In this document: positions 39,901 through 50,241 of the stretch, piece by piece
How positions within the stretch are numbered: the first letter of the stretch is position 1
Layout: each line of letters opens with the position of its first letter
NCBI GenBank assembly: GCA_964247055.1
Contig: OZ176050.1
Span: 3,410,001-3,474,000 of the forward strand
Length of the DNA stretch: 64,000 bases
Source of the DNA: Paragordius varius
Taxonomy: Eukaryota > Nematomorpha
Direction: 5' to 3'
Program-made: the position numbers and the translations under genes
Notes under the pieces: generated by a model
Told to the model about the DNA's origin: nothing
The model's input: the letters and a program-made list of their open reading frames with translations, nothing else
The model's database searches: none

Positions 39901-42900
39901 GAATTTTAATAAAATTGATTGAATAAACATTAAATTTAAAAATTAAAAGTTTAGGGAATATACCCGAATTTCATATATATTTTTTCGACTTATTTAATTA
40001 AAAGGCCCCCTAAAATCTATATAATTTGATATTTTAATGCAATCTTTTTAACGATCCCCAAGCAAAAATATTTTCTAGCATTAAGGGAAAATATTTATTT
40101 TTTAACCTGTTACGCCTGCTGGTGGAGCACTTTCCACGGTTCCGGGTATTACAGTTTCTCCTAAATTAGTATGTTTAGATAATTTTAGTATTTGAAGCAT
40201 AAAAAATTATTTATATGAAACATTTTGACAAAATTAGTTTTCGTAAAAAAACCTGTGGCTGGAAGTTCGCTCCCAGTCACAACAGCCCCAGGAATAACGG
40301 CAGCTTAAATATTTTTCGAAATTAAAAAAATAATTATTTTATAAAAGAACCTTAATACCACATGTAATGTATATATTTAATAAAAAATTGCAAAAGCTAT
40401 AGAATTTATACCTGTGGGTGGAAGTTCTGATCCTTCTACTCCTGGTGTAATGGCCGTTTCTCCCGGAGCTAATATGAAAAATTAATGAATAAGAACACGT
40501 TCAGATTATTATTTGTAAAAAGTGATAATTAAAATTGGGAAAATATAAAATACCTGTGGGAACAGGTGATGCGGTTTCTACTGCTCCAGGTATCACTACA
40601 GTCCCGGGCACTATATTAAAAAATTATATTATAAGTTTATTTTTTAAATAATTACTCCATTTCTGATTTTTATAACCCTTTTTTGTAGTGTATTCCACAT
40701 ATTTTTACATAAGCACAATCATTAATTTATTTAGATACCTTCTGCAATACCTTGTTATTAAATGGTTTAAATATAATTTAACATTTATAATTATGTTTAA
40801 TCTTAATAAGTTTGTAATCCTCGAAAAATAAAACCAACCTGGTGTTGGAGTCTCGGCACCTTCAACGATCCCTGGGACAACAACTGTTCCAGCATCTATA
40901 CATAAAATTAATTATATTTAATATCTGATGATAATTTATAAAAATTAAAATTTTTCCAATTATTTAAAAAAAAATATGAAGTAATTTTTTGATTATTATA
41001 AATATAAATAATTTATAACCTGGTGCCGGTGTTATTGGTGCAGCTTCTACCGTTCCGGGGATAACTTAATATATTTTTTTACAAGATTAAAATGTTTTTC
41101 ACAAAAAATCGGCAAATTAAGAATGTTAAAAACATTTTACCTGTGGGTGTTTCTGCACCTTCCACCACACCGGGGACGACTTCAGCTCCTCCTATGTTAA
41201 TTGTAAAAATTTTAATACTGAATTTACAGGAATAAATATTTTTATAAAAATAGAACCTGGAATGGGCTGTCCTTCCACAGTCCCAGGAATAACAGTGGGT
41301 GGTGCTTAAAATGTAATAAGATTTTATTAATTTTTTGACCATAATTTAAACGGAGAAATCAGGGCTTCGAGCCTAACTAGAACCACATAGATCCGGAACT
41401 CGGTTCCTGAGATTTCAGCAGAACCAGTCCCGATGTTGAAACAGTTACGATTTTACTTACTCAGGAACTACCTCGGTTTCATGAACCAGATCGGTTCCGT
41501 TTCCCCTCCAAAATAAGTAGTTCCCATATGGTTTTATGTTAAAAAATAAAATTATTGTTCAAATTAATATTTTATATTTGTTTAAATAACATTTTCTCTA
41601 GTTTCTCATCAAAATAAAATGAATCATTATTTTGTTGTTTGAATATTGTTTTTTAAAAAAGTTGATTCTTCTTACATCCAATTGAAATAAAATTATTATC
41701 AAATATTTTAATATCTTACCTTTAACGCTTGAAGAACCACATATATAATTTTTTAACGTAGATTTTTTTTAATCAACAGATTGATAACATTTAAGTTATT
41801 AATTATGAATCTAGTAAAAAACCGTAAACTATAGCGTTCATAATCAATACCATAACGAAAAAATTGCACATTATATATATGAGTGACTAAAATAGCGGCA
41901 CATGGGCCGCATGAGACAGTTAAGATATTAAAAATATAAAAATTTTAACATCTAAGGTTACATTAGCGGTTATTTTATGGCTCACTATATAAAAAAAACT
42001 TATCCACGCTAGATCTGGGTAGTATTGCGACAATCGATATGCTTAATACAATTATTTTTTAAAGTTAAAAAAATTTTTTTACATAGATGCAACAAATACA
42101 AATACACTGCTACCCTTGTACTTATACGCTTGGCAATTAAATTTTTAATATGTTTTCATTTACGATTTATTCTGGTTTTTATTGCAATAAAAATGTTATG
42201 TGGAAATCTTTTGAGGAAAAGTCAGGAACCAAAATGGAATCGGTTCCAAATTTAAAGAACCGCTTCCAGAACCCTTAAAATTTTAAGGAACCAACCCGGT
42301 TCCGACTCCGCTTGCTCAGCAGAAACCACACCGGCTCCACACCAAAATTTTAGAAATCCCCCCGGTTCTTTTTAAGTTTCTAGAAACCAACCCGGTTTTG
42401 TTTTCAACAGTTCAGGAACTTCCGGTTCCGGTTCCAATTGAACCGGTGGGAAGCTTTAAAAATCCCTTAATAATATAATATTGTTTGCAATTTTGGCCAA
42501 TTTTTACTCTCCAAAATACGAAAACCTAACCTTCATTAGCAAGCAAATGCCTTTTACATCAAAATTAGAAAAAATATTACTTTGGTACAAATTAAAAATT
42601 ATCTTACCTGCTGTAACTGGTGTTTCGGCTCCTATAACCACAGGTAATGGAACAATAGCGCCTCCTAGTTTATATTTCAAAACAAAATTATTATTTGATC
42701 TCAAGTAAATGTAAAATAATTAATTTTCGTGCATTTTAATAAACAACAGTTTAATAAGATAAGGGGTAAGCATTGCATCAAGTTCAATATTTATGTGAGA
42801 ATTTAATTTGTAACTATTTATTTTAAAAAATTAAATTTAAGGTAATTTTTTAAGAATATTGCATAAAATATGTAGCCAACCTAGTAGCATATTTAACAAA

Positions 42901-45900
42901 AAAACTGTCTTTTATTTGTAAAAACACCCCAAACTTAGTAACTTCAATTTACTGATAATTTAAGGTTTTTTACCAGGTGCAGATGGGACTTCCGTTCCAG
43001 GAACCGGGGTAGCTTCAGCACCTTAATATGAAAAATAGATAGTTGCAAAGCAAATTAGCAAATTAACGTTTTAAATTGTGAGTTTAGGCATTATAATTTT
43101 TGTTCCTATAATTTTGACAAAAAATATATAATTAAAGGTTAAGATTTATTTGTCAAATAATAATATTACCCGGCGACGGTGTCACCTCAGCACCTTCTAC
43201 CGTTCCTGGAACAACGGTTTCACCGGAAGCTGAATATAATAAAATGGGTTTTATTGTAAACAATCATCATTGAAAATACCAAATAATCAGTAAAAATTTG
43301 CTTTGTAATATTGCTTTCTGGTCAAATTTATTCATTATACTAAAAAATTATAGCGTGTATTTATTTCATATTATAAGTTGAATATTTACATAAAATCGGT
43401 AAATTTATAAAAAATTATGTATTCTCCAAACTTATGTATTACCTGGCACTCCAGCGTCAGGGGCGATACCACCAGCACTGATACTAGGAATGGGTGCTAT
43501 TAAAAACGAATGCAATAAAATTTGAGCTTTGATTGTGGTATTTTATAAAAATACATTTTTATATTTACATTAATATCTTTTATTAATACAAGATCATCCG
43601 ATCTTGAAACTTTTTCTTTTTCCTCAAAGTTTCATAGATCGCTATGTATGTAATGAATATATAAATACTTGCACCATCAGGCGTTTTCTCCAACACGACA
43701 GTTATGGTACGACCCGTGTTTTGGGAAACGCATCGATACAGTCCATAATCCTGAGCAGTTATATTCTTGATGACTAGCCGTCCCTCAATAACTACGGCGT
43801 TTGGGGTCATTTGAATGTTTCTTGGACGCGTCCAAGTCACATCACAAACACTGTTTGGTGGTAACACGACACAACTGCATGTAAATTCGACTTCCGATCC
43901 GGGTGGGGCAACAGCCATAGGTGGTTGAGCGACCATTGATCCATCTATATTATAATTGCAGTGTCAGAAAGATAATTAAAGTATGTGCTTTCACCAAGAG
44001 TGAATACTATTTAGATATATGCAATAAGCCAAAAAAGCTTGGATGTCTTAAAGTGGAACTAACTTATTGCGCACATTTACTAATATGAAGTTGGCAATAA
44101 AATTAGTCATTAAAGAATTAAATACCTTACGCCTGTTTTACTACATGTTCAACAACCCATTCAAAGCATAAATTTTGTAAGGACAAAATTTATTAAATTA
44201 TTCAAATTGAGTCAAAATTAATAGATCAATACTAGACCTGGTGAAGGCAAAACTGCACCTCCAATTACTGTTGGAGCACCTGGTTCAGACGGTTGGCCTA
44301 AAAATGGCAAAATATTTATTAAACAATTCATTAAAAAAATATCTTCCATAATTGTGTGTTCAATAGATAAATAACTCACCTTCAGTCAGGACCCCTGGAG
44401 CTGCGGTTACTGTTTCTCCTCCTATTGGAGCTTCTGTTATAGCTGTGTCTCCTACAACCGGTCCGGTAACGACGGTTTCTTGACCTTTATATATAATTTA
44501 ATATTGATGCCATTGAGATAATGATAAAGTAATTGCCTCAATGATATACATTATGATTTTATTTATCTTTCAGAAATTAATATATTGGTTGCCAATCTTT
44601 ATCTGCTTCGAACATGTGAATTTTAGCTATTACTTTGATTGTAAAAATAGTTTATATAATATATATATATATATTAAGAAAGATCTAGATTAACATAAAG
44701 GCTTGATTTAGGATAAGTTTCAAGATACAAATGAATAAGGTTTAAAATTAATATGTAAAAATAAATATAATATCAATATCCCATGATAAATGTAATGGAC
44801 CCTAACGGTTAAATGTAAATAAGAAATACCGCACATTTGCATTTTTTTTCAATTTATAGACTGTATTAGTTTCATAATTTTCCTACCTATAGGAGTTTCT
44901 GTGGCACCAGGTACGATTTCTCCACCAGGACTAGGAGTAACTTCTATTGTGGCTCCCGTGACTACTGTCTCTGGTTCTATAAATATCATTAAAAATGTCA
45001 TGAAATTGACATTATAATTTTTTATCATAAAAAAATTTATGAATAAAAGGCGTTTTTTGCTATGTCATAGTTTGCCGGTCACTAATAATGTCACTTGCAC
45101 ACCCGTATATTTAAATATCAATTTGTGTGTTAACGATCGGCACTCAAAATTATTTCGATAAGAGGGATGCAACAAGAACTATAATATAATCATCGAAAAA
45201 TCATTCTTTTTATAATTATTAAAAACGAAACAATTCGATACATATTCAAAAATGACAGCCCTTTTGTTAATACGGAAATAAATTAAACCTGTTGGTACGC
45301 CAGTGGCTCCTGGAACTACAGAACCATCTGGACCTGTAACTACTCCACCAATTACACTTGGGCCTATTATTATCACATATATATAAAATCGAAATTTGAA
45401 TTCTAATTCTTTAAAAAAGATATTTTCTAATATTAATTTACATACTTGTGGGCGTTCCAACAGTTTCAGGCACTGATCCATCGGGTGTTACAACCTCTCC
45501 GCCTATTACAGTAGGGCTTGGTGCTAAATCAAAATTTTATAAGTTTCCGAAAAATTATCATTCAATACCCTAACTATTTTCATAAATAATTATTAAGTAC
45601 ATTTGGATGAACTTACCTATAGGCGTTACTATTTCTCCTGAGATGGAGCCATCGGGGTTGGTTACAATGCCAGTAATAACAGTCGAAGTTACTAAATTTT
45701 CATAGAAAACAAGCATTTTTTATTTTAAATAAAAACATTTTTGATAGCGTCTGAAAATTTGCGAGTCAAATCAACTGCATGGTTTTTATTAAGGCCACAA
45801 TATATTTTATTAGTATTAACAATCATTTTTTTAGCGTAGGTTTGTATCCAAACCGCTTTTAAATACAAAAATATAAAAATGCATTTAAAATATCTCGTTT

Positions 45901-48900
45901 TTAAATTCTTAACAGTGCATAATTCAAAATAAATTTTTTGAATGTAAATTGTTTAAATAAATATATTAATCTTATTCGCAGCCAATTTTTTCTTTAGATT
46001 TATTTAGATAAATACAACTGGCAAATAAATTGTATATTATGGTTAAAAAATAAAAATAATTATTGTTAAAACGAAGCATTTAAATTACATTTTAGCAGCT
46101 GATTTTTGATATTTATGAATTTAAATCAGGTGTATGTTTCGATCGGGTTTTGAAGCTATCCTAGTTTTAGATTTCCGAAGTTATAAAATATAAAAAATAA
46201 AAGCTTTCTGTCTAATACGGGATCATAATGTTTAATAATAAAGTGTTAACCAGAATAACTTTTGCAGATGGTCAAAGTTTAGGTTACAAAACTCCCCCAA
46301 TCGCCACAAAAAAAATAAGATGGAAGGATGAAAAATTTTAAACTTAAACAACATCCAAATTATGATGTAAAATGTAAAAATAATTTATATAACACAAATA
46401 GAGTCATATTATAAAATCCGTATACCTTCAATGGGAACTGGTGTTTCGGCAATTATTGTAGATCCAGTCACAACGATCGCCCCTATAAACCGAAAGAAAA
46501 TATTTTAACAATGTATTCTATTGTTAAATTTGAAATCTTTATATAAATTGGGACTTATCGGAAGATGTGATTTAATTAATTATTTAATAAAACTACTCAC
46601 TCCGAAATTTTCATTCAATTTATATAATTTAACTTAAGACAAGATAAATCCTAAACTATAATGTTGGTTAAGATTTAATATTTTATATTTGGTTATAAGT
46701 GTAAGAATGTTTATAAATGTCGATATATAAATAAGGCATGTATGAATTTAAGCCAACATACGAGGAGCACTCATGAACTTATAAATGATATCCACAATCG
46801 TGACAAAACTGTTTGTTATTCGAATGAATAAACCAAAGTGTCGTGATTGAAAAACGAAAACTAATTAAATCACCTCTAGATGTGAAAACCAAAATTTTAA
46901 CACATATATACCAGAATTCTGTAATATTCATATGAAAATAATATTGATATTTTTAGTACCGGGAATTTCTGTAGCGCCAGGGGTTCCTCCAGGAGCAACT
47001 ATGAAAAGAATATTTATTATTATATATTTCAAATCAACCAAGTAGGTTTTTTAAAAAAATAACATTTTAAGTTATCATACTTTCAGGTGGGCTTGTTGCG
47101 ACTTCTACTGCGCCAGTTACTAATTGTAACAAAGTAGATTTAAAGATAAACAGTTAAAACATTATTAATATAATATAAATTTTAAAATAGGTTCGAAATC
47201 TTGGTTAAGCATTCTATGGAAATCTAATAAAATTATTTTATAGTATTTATGATTCAACTAATATTCATTAATTTATAAACCTGAAGTTGTAACAATATTA
47301 ATTGGTCGTTGAGTTGTCCGACCTCCGGGTCGTATAATAGGTAAAACATAGTTTTGTCGCCATTGTTGTCCTTTGACTGGAGAGACATATCTTTGCCCAA
47401 AGCCTGAATAAAAACGTTATAAAATATTAATATAAAATCATAAAAACAATATAATTTAGATTTTTTATTATAACTTTATCATACCTCCAGCCGGTCCTTC
47501 AGGACTTCCGTACCCTAATGCGTATAATATATATATATATATATATATATTAGATATGATTATAACAATCCGAATATATTTTGAACTATTTAAAAATGTC
47601 TTTTTAGCTTAACATATTAACAAAAATATTTTGCTTAATATATCTACTAGCCATAATTATAAGTTTTAAATTTATAAAAATACCCAACTTTACCAAAATC
47701 AACATGAAAGTTTTTTTCAATCTAATTTACAATTCCTTTTCTATCATATAATAAATATGACTATGATTAAATTAAATAAATATTTGAATTATATATGTAT
47801 TATACCTGCGCCAAGAGGATTTCCATCAGCATCGTAAATGCCCGCATTTCGAAGATTAATGGTTAATGGCATTAGTTTAGGGTTTCCTGGGGAAAAGCAA
47901 TCATACAAGCCAAAATCTGAAGCTTGCAAATTCGGAATTCTCAGTAGACCCCCGGATACTTGAGCTTGTGGCGGGAGGCCACCAACCCTTTTACGCCATG
48001 CGACTCGATATCCTGCGAAAAAAACGAAAAAAATAAGTAAAAGCTTTTTCGGTTAATATATTATTTAAGTGAAATTAGTTAAAGGCATTTCTATATAACA
48101 CTCAATTATTTATATATTTTAACTTTCCAAGTTTAAACCACATGATATTGGTGTTTTTTTATTATATTTAGCATAATTAGATTGATATGTTAAATATCCA
48201 TCTTTACTTCAAATGAATATAAAAATCTAATAAAATAACAAATTTTGAGTAAAAAGATATTATTTTAAAAAATGATCATTGGATTTCCAAAAAATCTCAA
48301 TCTTAAATTGAACAATACATTTCATTATTAACACAGCTCAGCAAATTTTTAAGTATAATAAAAATTTTTATTCTCATAACAACCTGATCTTTGCGGCGAG
48401 CACTTAAATTCAGCCGTTTCTCCCACTTGTCTTAACATAGTTCCTGACGGATTTACATCAAGCGGAAGAGGGGCATAACCCCCGTTGGGTGGAAATGGGT
48501 CTGGACCCTGAATTGTGGTGTCATATAATATTCCTTGTTGACTATCATAAGGTTCCACAGTTCCTAGCGCATCTTGTGACAAATGTTTGTGTGTATATAA
48601 AATACAGAAATTATTAGATGGTAAAGAGCAATAGTATTAGTTATAATGTTTTTAATTGGTACATATAATTTGCAGTGTTCACATTTATATTGTTTAGTTA
48701 TGGAAAAAAGTGGTTTTATAACACTGTATTACAAATTGAACAATAGTGTGAATGATCCAGCATAAATGTGCATACTGTTATGTGGAAGAATATATTTTTG
48801 GGTTTTCTCATTTCATTTAGGTTAGTTAGAAAAACAAAATACATATTTTGGCTAACAAACAATACCGTATTAATGCATCAAAAACCATATTAAGGTTATG

Positions 48901-50241
48901 TATGACGATTCCGTAAAAAATTATATTCGGTTTTAATATTTAAAAAATACAAATAACTTACAGATTATATATTTTACAGCTAAACTCATTTAAAAAAATA
49001 TTTTATACATTTGTATAAACCGATCTTATTTATGGAGTATATACTGATCGATTCATTCAAAATACCAAGCTCTACAGGGAAAATAAGATATTTATGGCAA
49101 GTTAGTATTTATTCTAAAAATATAATTTGATGTCATAATGTAGTAACTTTGCTTAATCACAATTTTATGCGCTTGGGTTTAGAGCTTAGAAAAGAATATA
49201 AAAACAGAAATATTCAAATCATCTATTAACATTTTTGGGCTTTCTTATTTAAATATATCTAATATATTGTATGATTTAACTTTTGGCGATGAAATTTTAT
49301 TAATATAGTGAATTAGTATTTCGATTTAACTTAATTATGAAATTTTTAATTTCCTGATAAGCTTTAGAACTAAAAGCACCATAAAAATTTAATACAATTT
49401 TTATTAAAATGCAAATAGAGCTTTGCATGCACTGTGACATATATTTATAAAAATTTTATATTTAAATATAACAATTACCATAACAAGCTATGGGCTATTT
49501 TTGTATCTAGTTATGATAAAAAATATTCCTGGTAAAAGATTGTTTAATTCCAATATTTGGGCTAAATGGAGAACCGGCATCGTTCTTAATCTTTATAAAA
49601 AAACTAATTATTTTTTAGGTGCAAAATAATTTTATCATATACTTATCTAAAAATTATAAAATTAAACATATATTTGTAAAACGTTACGTAGACTGTTAAA
49701 CGTTGAGTTTAACCGAATGTATAAGATTTTATCGGTCTGACCGGGTACTATGAATCGATTAGGTCAAAAACCCAAACCTACACATACTAGATTAAGGGAT
49801 CTCATTATTTGGCATATGAAAACACATGAATCAACTCAAAATTTGGATTAATTATTTTTACCGAGGAAAAATTAATGTGAATTCTAATTGAACCAAATTA
49901 TGACTTTACTAACATTTTTCAAATCGGCTTGCCTATTATCCATTTTGTTTCTTCTCGATGTAATTAACAAATTGGGCTTAATAGGTATTTATAATGATTA
50001 CAATTGAAACAACAAATTTGTAGGAAAAACGAGGAGGAGTCATAAAATTATCCCTGAGAGATTCAGAGGGTCTTTTTATACGATTTAATTTATTACAATT
50101 AAATTTAAATTGCATATTTATTAAAGTTAAATTTAATATTTTTCTAATTTTGCATTTATATTATATATGAATTTAGGACATACCAATTTGACTGGTTAGC
50201 AGTAGTATCACAGATATAAAAAATGGGATAAAATGGATCAT
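20388..50241 (-). CDS. Giant micro-exon gene: secreted Ig-domain protein with long repeat stalk (94 exons, 2004 aa)
   Basis: I joined 94 exons by AG/GT signals and frame. All 93 introns split a codon after its first base (phase 1), and that base is G at 87 junctions. The total is 6015 nt, exactly 2005 codons with stop. Domains: signal peptide 1-19; Ig domain 1 within 20-148; Pro/Gly/Thr linker to 405; Ig domain 2 at 406-497; repeat stalk 498-1915; Ig domain 3 at 1916-2004. Seventy-six exons are 66 nt or shorter. No transmembrane segment or kinase-like domain is seen, so the product should be extracellular, perhaps matrix- or surface-associated through its Ig domains. The Ig sequences (ASDYGLYQC type) resemble those of perlecan or hemicentin-like proteins, but I cannot name an orthologue. 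Because each internal exon is a multiple of three and 1-1 symmetric, any subset could be spliced in frame. A few exons in long gaps may have been missed. Confidence 0.85.
21068..23311 (-). CDS. Exons 83-93: TEIITEPP-type exon array
   Basis: Exons: 23210-23311, 23044-23100, 22911-22943, 22744-22836, 22538-22594, 22385-22462, 22205-22291, 22002-22079, 21773-21892, 21375-21536 and 21068-21118. Exons at 23210, 22744, 21773 and 21375 share a block like EAPSVITVTEIITEPPS and are clear paralogues. The others are Pro/Val-rich spacers. These are the longest stalk exons (33-162 nt). The last uses the donor at CCG|GTTAAT; the alternative GT six bases earlier would break the phase. Confidence 0.78.
23492..23885. 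mobile_element. hAT-like element fragment in intron 82
   Basis: About 390 bp with GGAACCG, GGCTCCGGCC and ACCGGTTCC motifs near both ends and an A+T-rich middle, like 17443-18406 but shorter and diverged. It lies in the 0.77-kb intron between exons 83 and 82. Confidence 0.45.
24086..34437 (-). CDS. Exons 51-82: Ala/Pro/Val/Glu-rich micro-exon array
   Basis: Exons: 34411-34437, 34308-34337, 34184-34216, 34030-34077, 33757-33798, 33578-33628, 33451-33501, 33128-33166, 32081-32116, 31925-31966, 31508-31546, 31392-31424, 31282-31314, 31060-31101, 29784-29816, 29471-29512, 29298-29327, 29143-29184, 29001-29039, 28829-28870, 28327-28374, 27552-27596, 25930-25983, 25782-25832, 25630-25677, 25516-25563, 25372-25413, 25237-25281, 24838-24888, 24648-24713, 24244-24294 and 24086-24118. 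Sizes are 27-66 nt, for example VPGTETAVP at 34411 (nine codons) and APAPVVEAAAP at 31392. Three (25630, 25237, 24244) begin AALPA and are duplicates. The exons at 31282 and 31392 differ at two residues. Introns here hold several transposons. Confidence 0.78.
24967..25222. mobile_element. Short MITE with about 46-bp terminal inverted repeats
   Basis: The left arm AGTAAAAGTTGAAATTATAC and the following GGACAAAACGT region are repeated in reverse complement at the right end (ACGTTTTGTCCGTATAATTT and on). The arms agree over about 46 bp with a few mismatches. It lies beside a (TA)n tract in the intron between exons 79 and 78 and has no coding content. Confidence 0.75.
25984..27551. other. Longest stalk intron (intron 72): repeat fragment and minisatellite
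   Basis: This 1.57-kb intron holds no exon I can support. About 26500-26660 carries ACCCGAA and GGAACCGGTACC motifs, probably a fragment of the hAT-like family. 26928-26952 is (TA)n. 27165-27245 holds about four imperfect copies of a roughly 20-bp unit around GACCAACTTGAAGTG. Confidence 0.45.
29884..31012. mobile_element. Palindromic DNA element A (1.13 kb) in intron 64
   Basis: Starts ACACAGTGTGAAAAAAATA and ends with TTTTTTTGCACGCAGTT in inverted orientation. The inversion continues inward: CGAAATTGG and TTATAACCAGCGAATTC on the left pair with GCCCAATTTCGATTTT and GAATACGCTAGTTATAAG on the right. Inner pairs exist too (ATGAGTGTATAAATTTACTG with ACAGTATATTAATTATACAC, and the two halves around 30440-30520). 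The whole element is thus an imperfect palindrome. No transposase is seen. Confidence 0.65.
32160..33090. mobile_element. Palindromic DNA element B, related to A, in intron 58
   Basis: The right part matches element A, including GCCCAATTTCGATTTTGTC, GAATTCGCTCGTTATAAG and the terminus GGACACAGTGT near 33089. The middle shares the GTGGAATGTCAACCAAC and ATTATACACTCATAAACCAG blocks. The left end is too diverged or truncated to place exactly. Confidence 0.55.
34507..43496 (-). CDS. Exons 16-50: PGVVEGAE-type micro-exon array
   Basis: Exons: 43443-43496, 43170-43229, 42974-43021, 42608-42661, 41257-41304, 41141-41188, 41020-41064, 40839-40895, 40554-40610, 40412-40468, 40253-40303, 40107-40160, 39824-39886, 39671-39727, 39392-39436, 39269-39328, 39151-39210, 38965-39030, 38738-38797, 38536-38586, 38346-38396, 38095-38154, 37839-37898, 37599-37658, 37417-37467, 37232-37279, 36979-37038, 36736-36789, 36580-36636, 36441-36497, 36291-36356, 35497-35556, 34983-35036, 34790-34834 and 34507-34608. 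Each encodes about 15-22 residues around (V/I)(V/I)PGxVEGxE, for example GAEVVPGVVEGAETPT at 41141. Subfamilies alternate: VVPGVVEGA, VIPGTVEG and PAGVEGSEL. No Cys and few aromatics: an acidic, elastin-like or PEVK-like disordered stalk. Only the last exceeds 66 nt. Confidence 0.82.
36736..38965 (-). repeat. Tandem duplication of a five-exon block (about 1.1-kb unit)
   Basis: Exons at 36736, 36979, 37232, 37417 and 37599 match those at 37839, 38095, 38346, 38536 and 38738, with a constant shift of 1103-1139 bp. Encoded peptides are nearly the same, for example GAIPGPSPIPAGVEGSELVE against GALPGPSPIPAGVEGSELIE. The introns also align, for example TTATCTCATTGCCATACTTT near 36853 and 37973. So a whole genomic block, not single exons, was copied recently. 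Confidence 0.85.
41360..42457. mobile_element. hAT-like non-autonomous element in intron 19
   Basis: Starts CAGGGCTTCGAGCC; the right end reads ACCGGTGGGAAGCTTT (decayed terminus). Dense GGTTCC/ACCGG motifs occur in the outer 150-220 bp on each side, and the inside aligns with 17443-18406 (CTCATCAAAATAAAATG; CTTGAAGAACCACATA). Open frames inside are chance. Confidence 0.6.
43669..43944 (-). CDS. Exon 15: second Ig domain
   Basis: A 276-nt exon holds a whole Ig domain: PPGSEVEFTCSCVV, DVTWTRP with core Trp, and NITAQDYGLYRC. Two further cysteines (TCSC and NSVCDV) could make an extra disulphide, as in the C-terminal domain. It is flanked by micro-exons on both sides. Confidence 0.88.
44238..47514 (-). 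CDS. Exons 4-14: linker between Ig domains 1 and 2
   Basis: Exons (5' to 3'): 47485-47514, 47281-47403, 47081-47119, 46960-46998, 46426-46482, 45617-45691, 45446-45523, 45289-45363, 44887-44976, 44380-44484 and 44238-44297. The second is a basic, Gln/Arg-rich stretch (QQWRQNYVLPIIRPGGR). The four at 44887-45691 share a pattern of VVTGPDGSVVPGATG type and are probably duplicates of one ancestral 75-nt exon. All are phase 1-1. Confidence 0.75.
46080..46340. repeat. Second copy of the dispersed repeat seen at 780-970
   Basis: Shares GTTTTGAAGCT, TTTGATCGGG-like and TACAAAACT landmarks in the same order with 780-970. It lies in the intron between exons 9 and 8 of the large gene (45692-46425). 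Confidence 0.5.
47806..48563 (-). CDS. Exons 2-3: N-terminal Ig domain split by an intron
   Basis: Exons 48384-48563 (60 codons) and 47806-48012 (69 codons). The first carries a Pro/Gly-rich leader then VGETAEFKCSPQ, the strand-B cysteine. The second carries VAWRKR (core Trp) and LLRIPNLQASDFGLYDC (strand-F cysteine). Together they form one I-set or C2-like Ig domain with an intron in the middle, unlike domains 2 and 3, which are each within one exon. Confidence 0.85.
48564..50183. other. Intron 1 of the 94-exon gene
   Basis: 1.62 kb between the signal-peptide exon and the first Ig exon. I found no further exon or repeat with ends. Regulatory elements could lie here but none is recognisable. 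Confidence 0.5.
50184..50241 (-). CDS. Exon 1 of the 94-exon gene: signal peptide
   Basis: ATG at 50241 opens MIHFIPFFISVILLLTSQI, a strongly hydrophobic signal peptide, then donor GTATGTCC in phase 1. Its 58-nt, phase-1 layout is the same as exon 1 of the secreted gene at 9863, although the sequences differ. The start is the only ATG that gives a signal peptide and joins exon 2 in frame. Confidence 0.75.

Noticed and set aside
42025-42708. Plus-strand open frames in this stretch
   Set aside because: One lies inside a hAT-like element; the other is antisense to exon 19 of the large gene. Neither has coding character.
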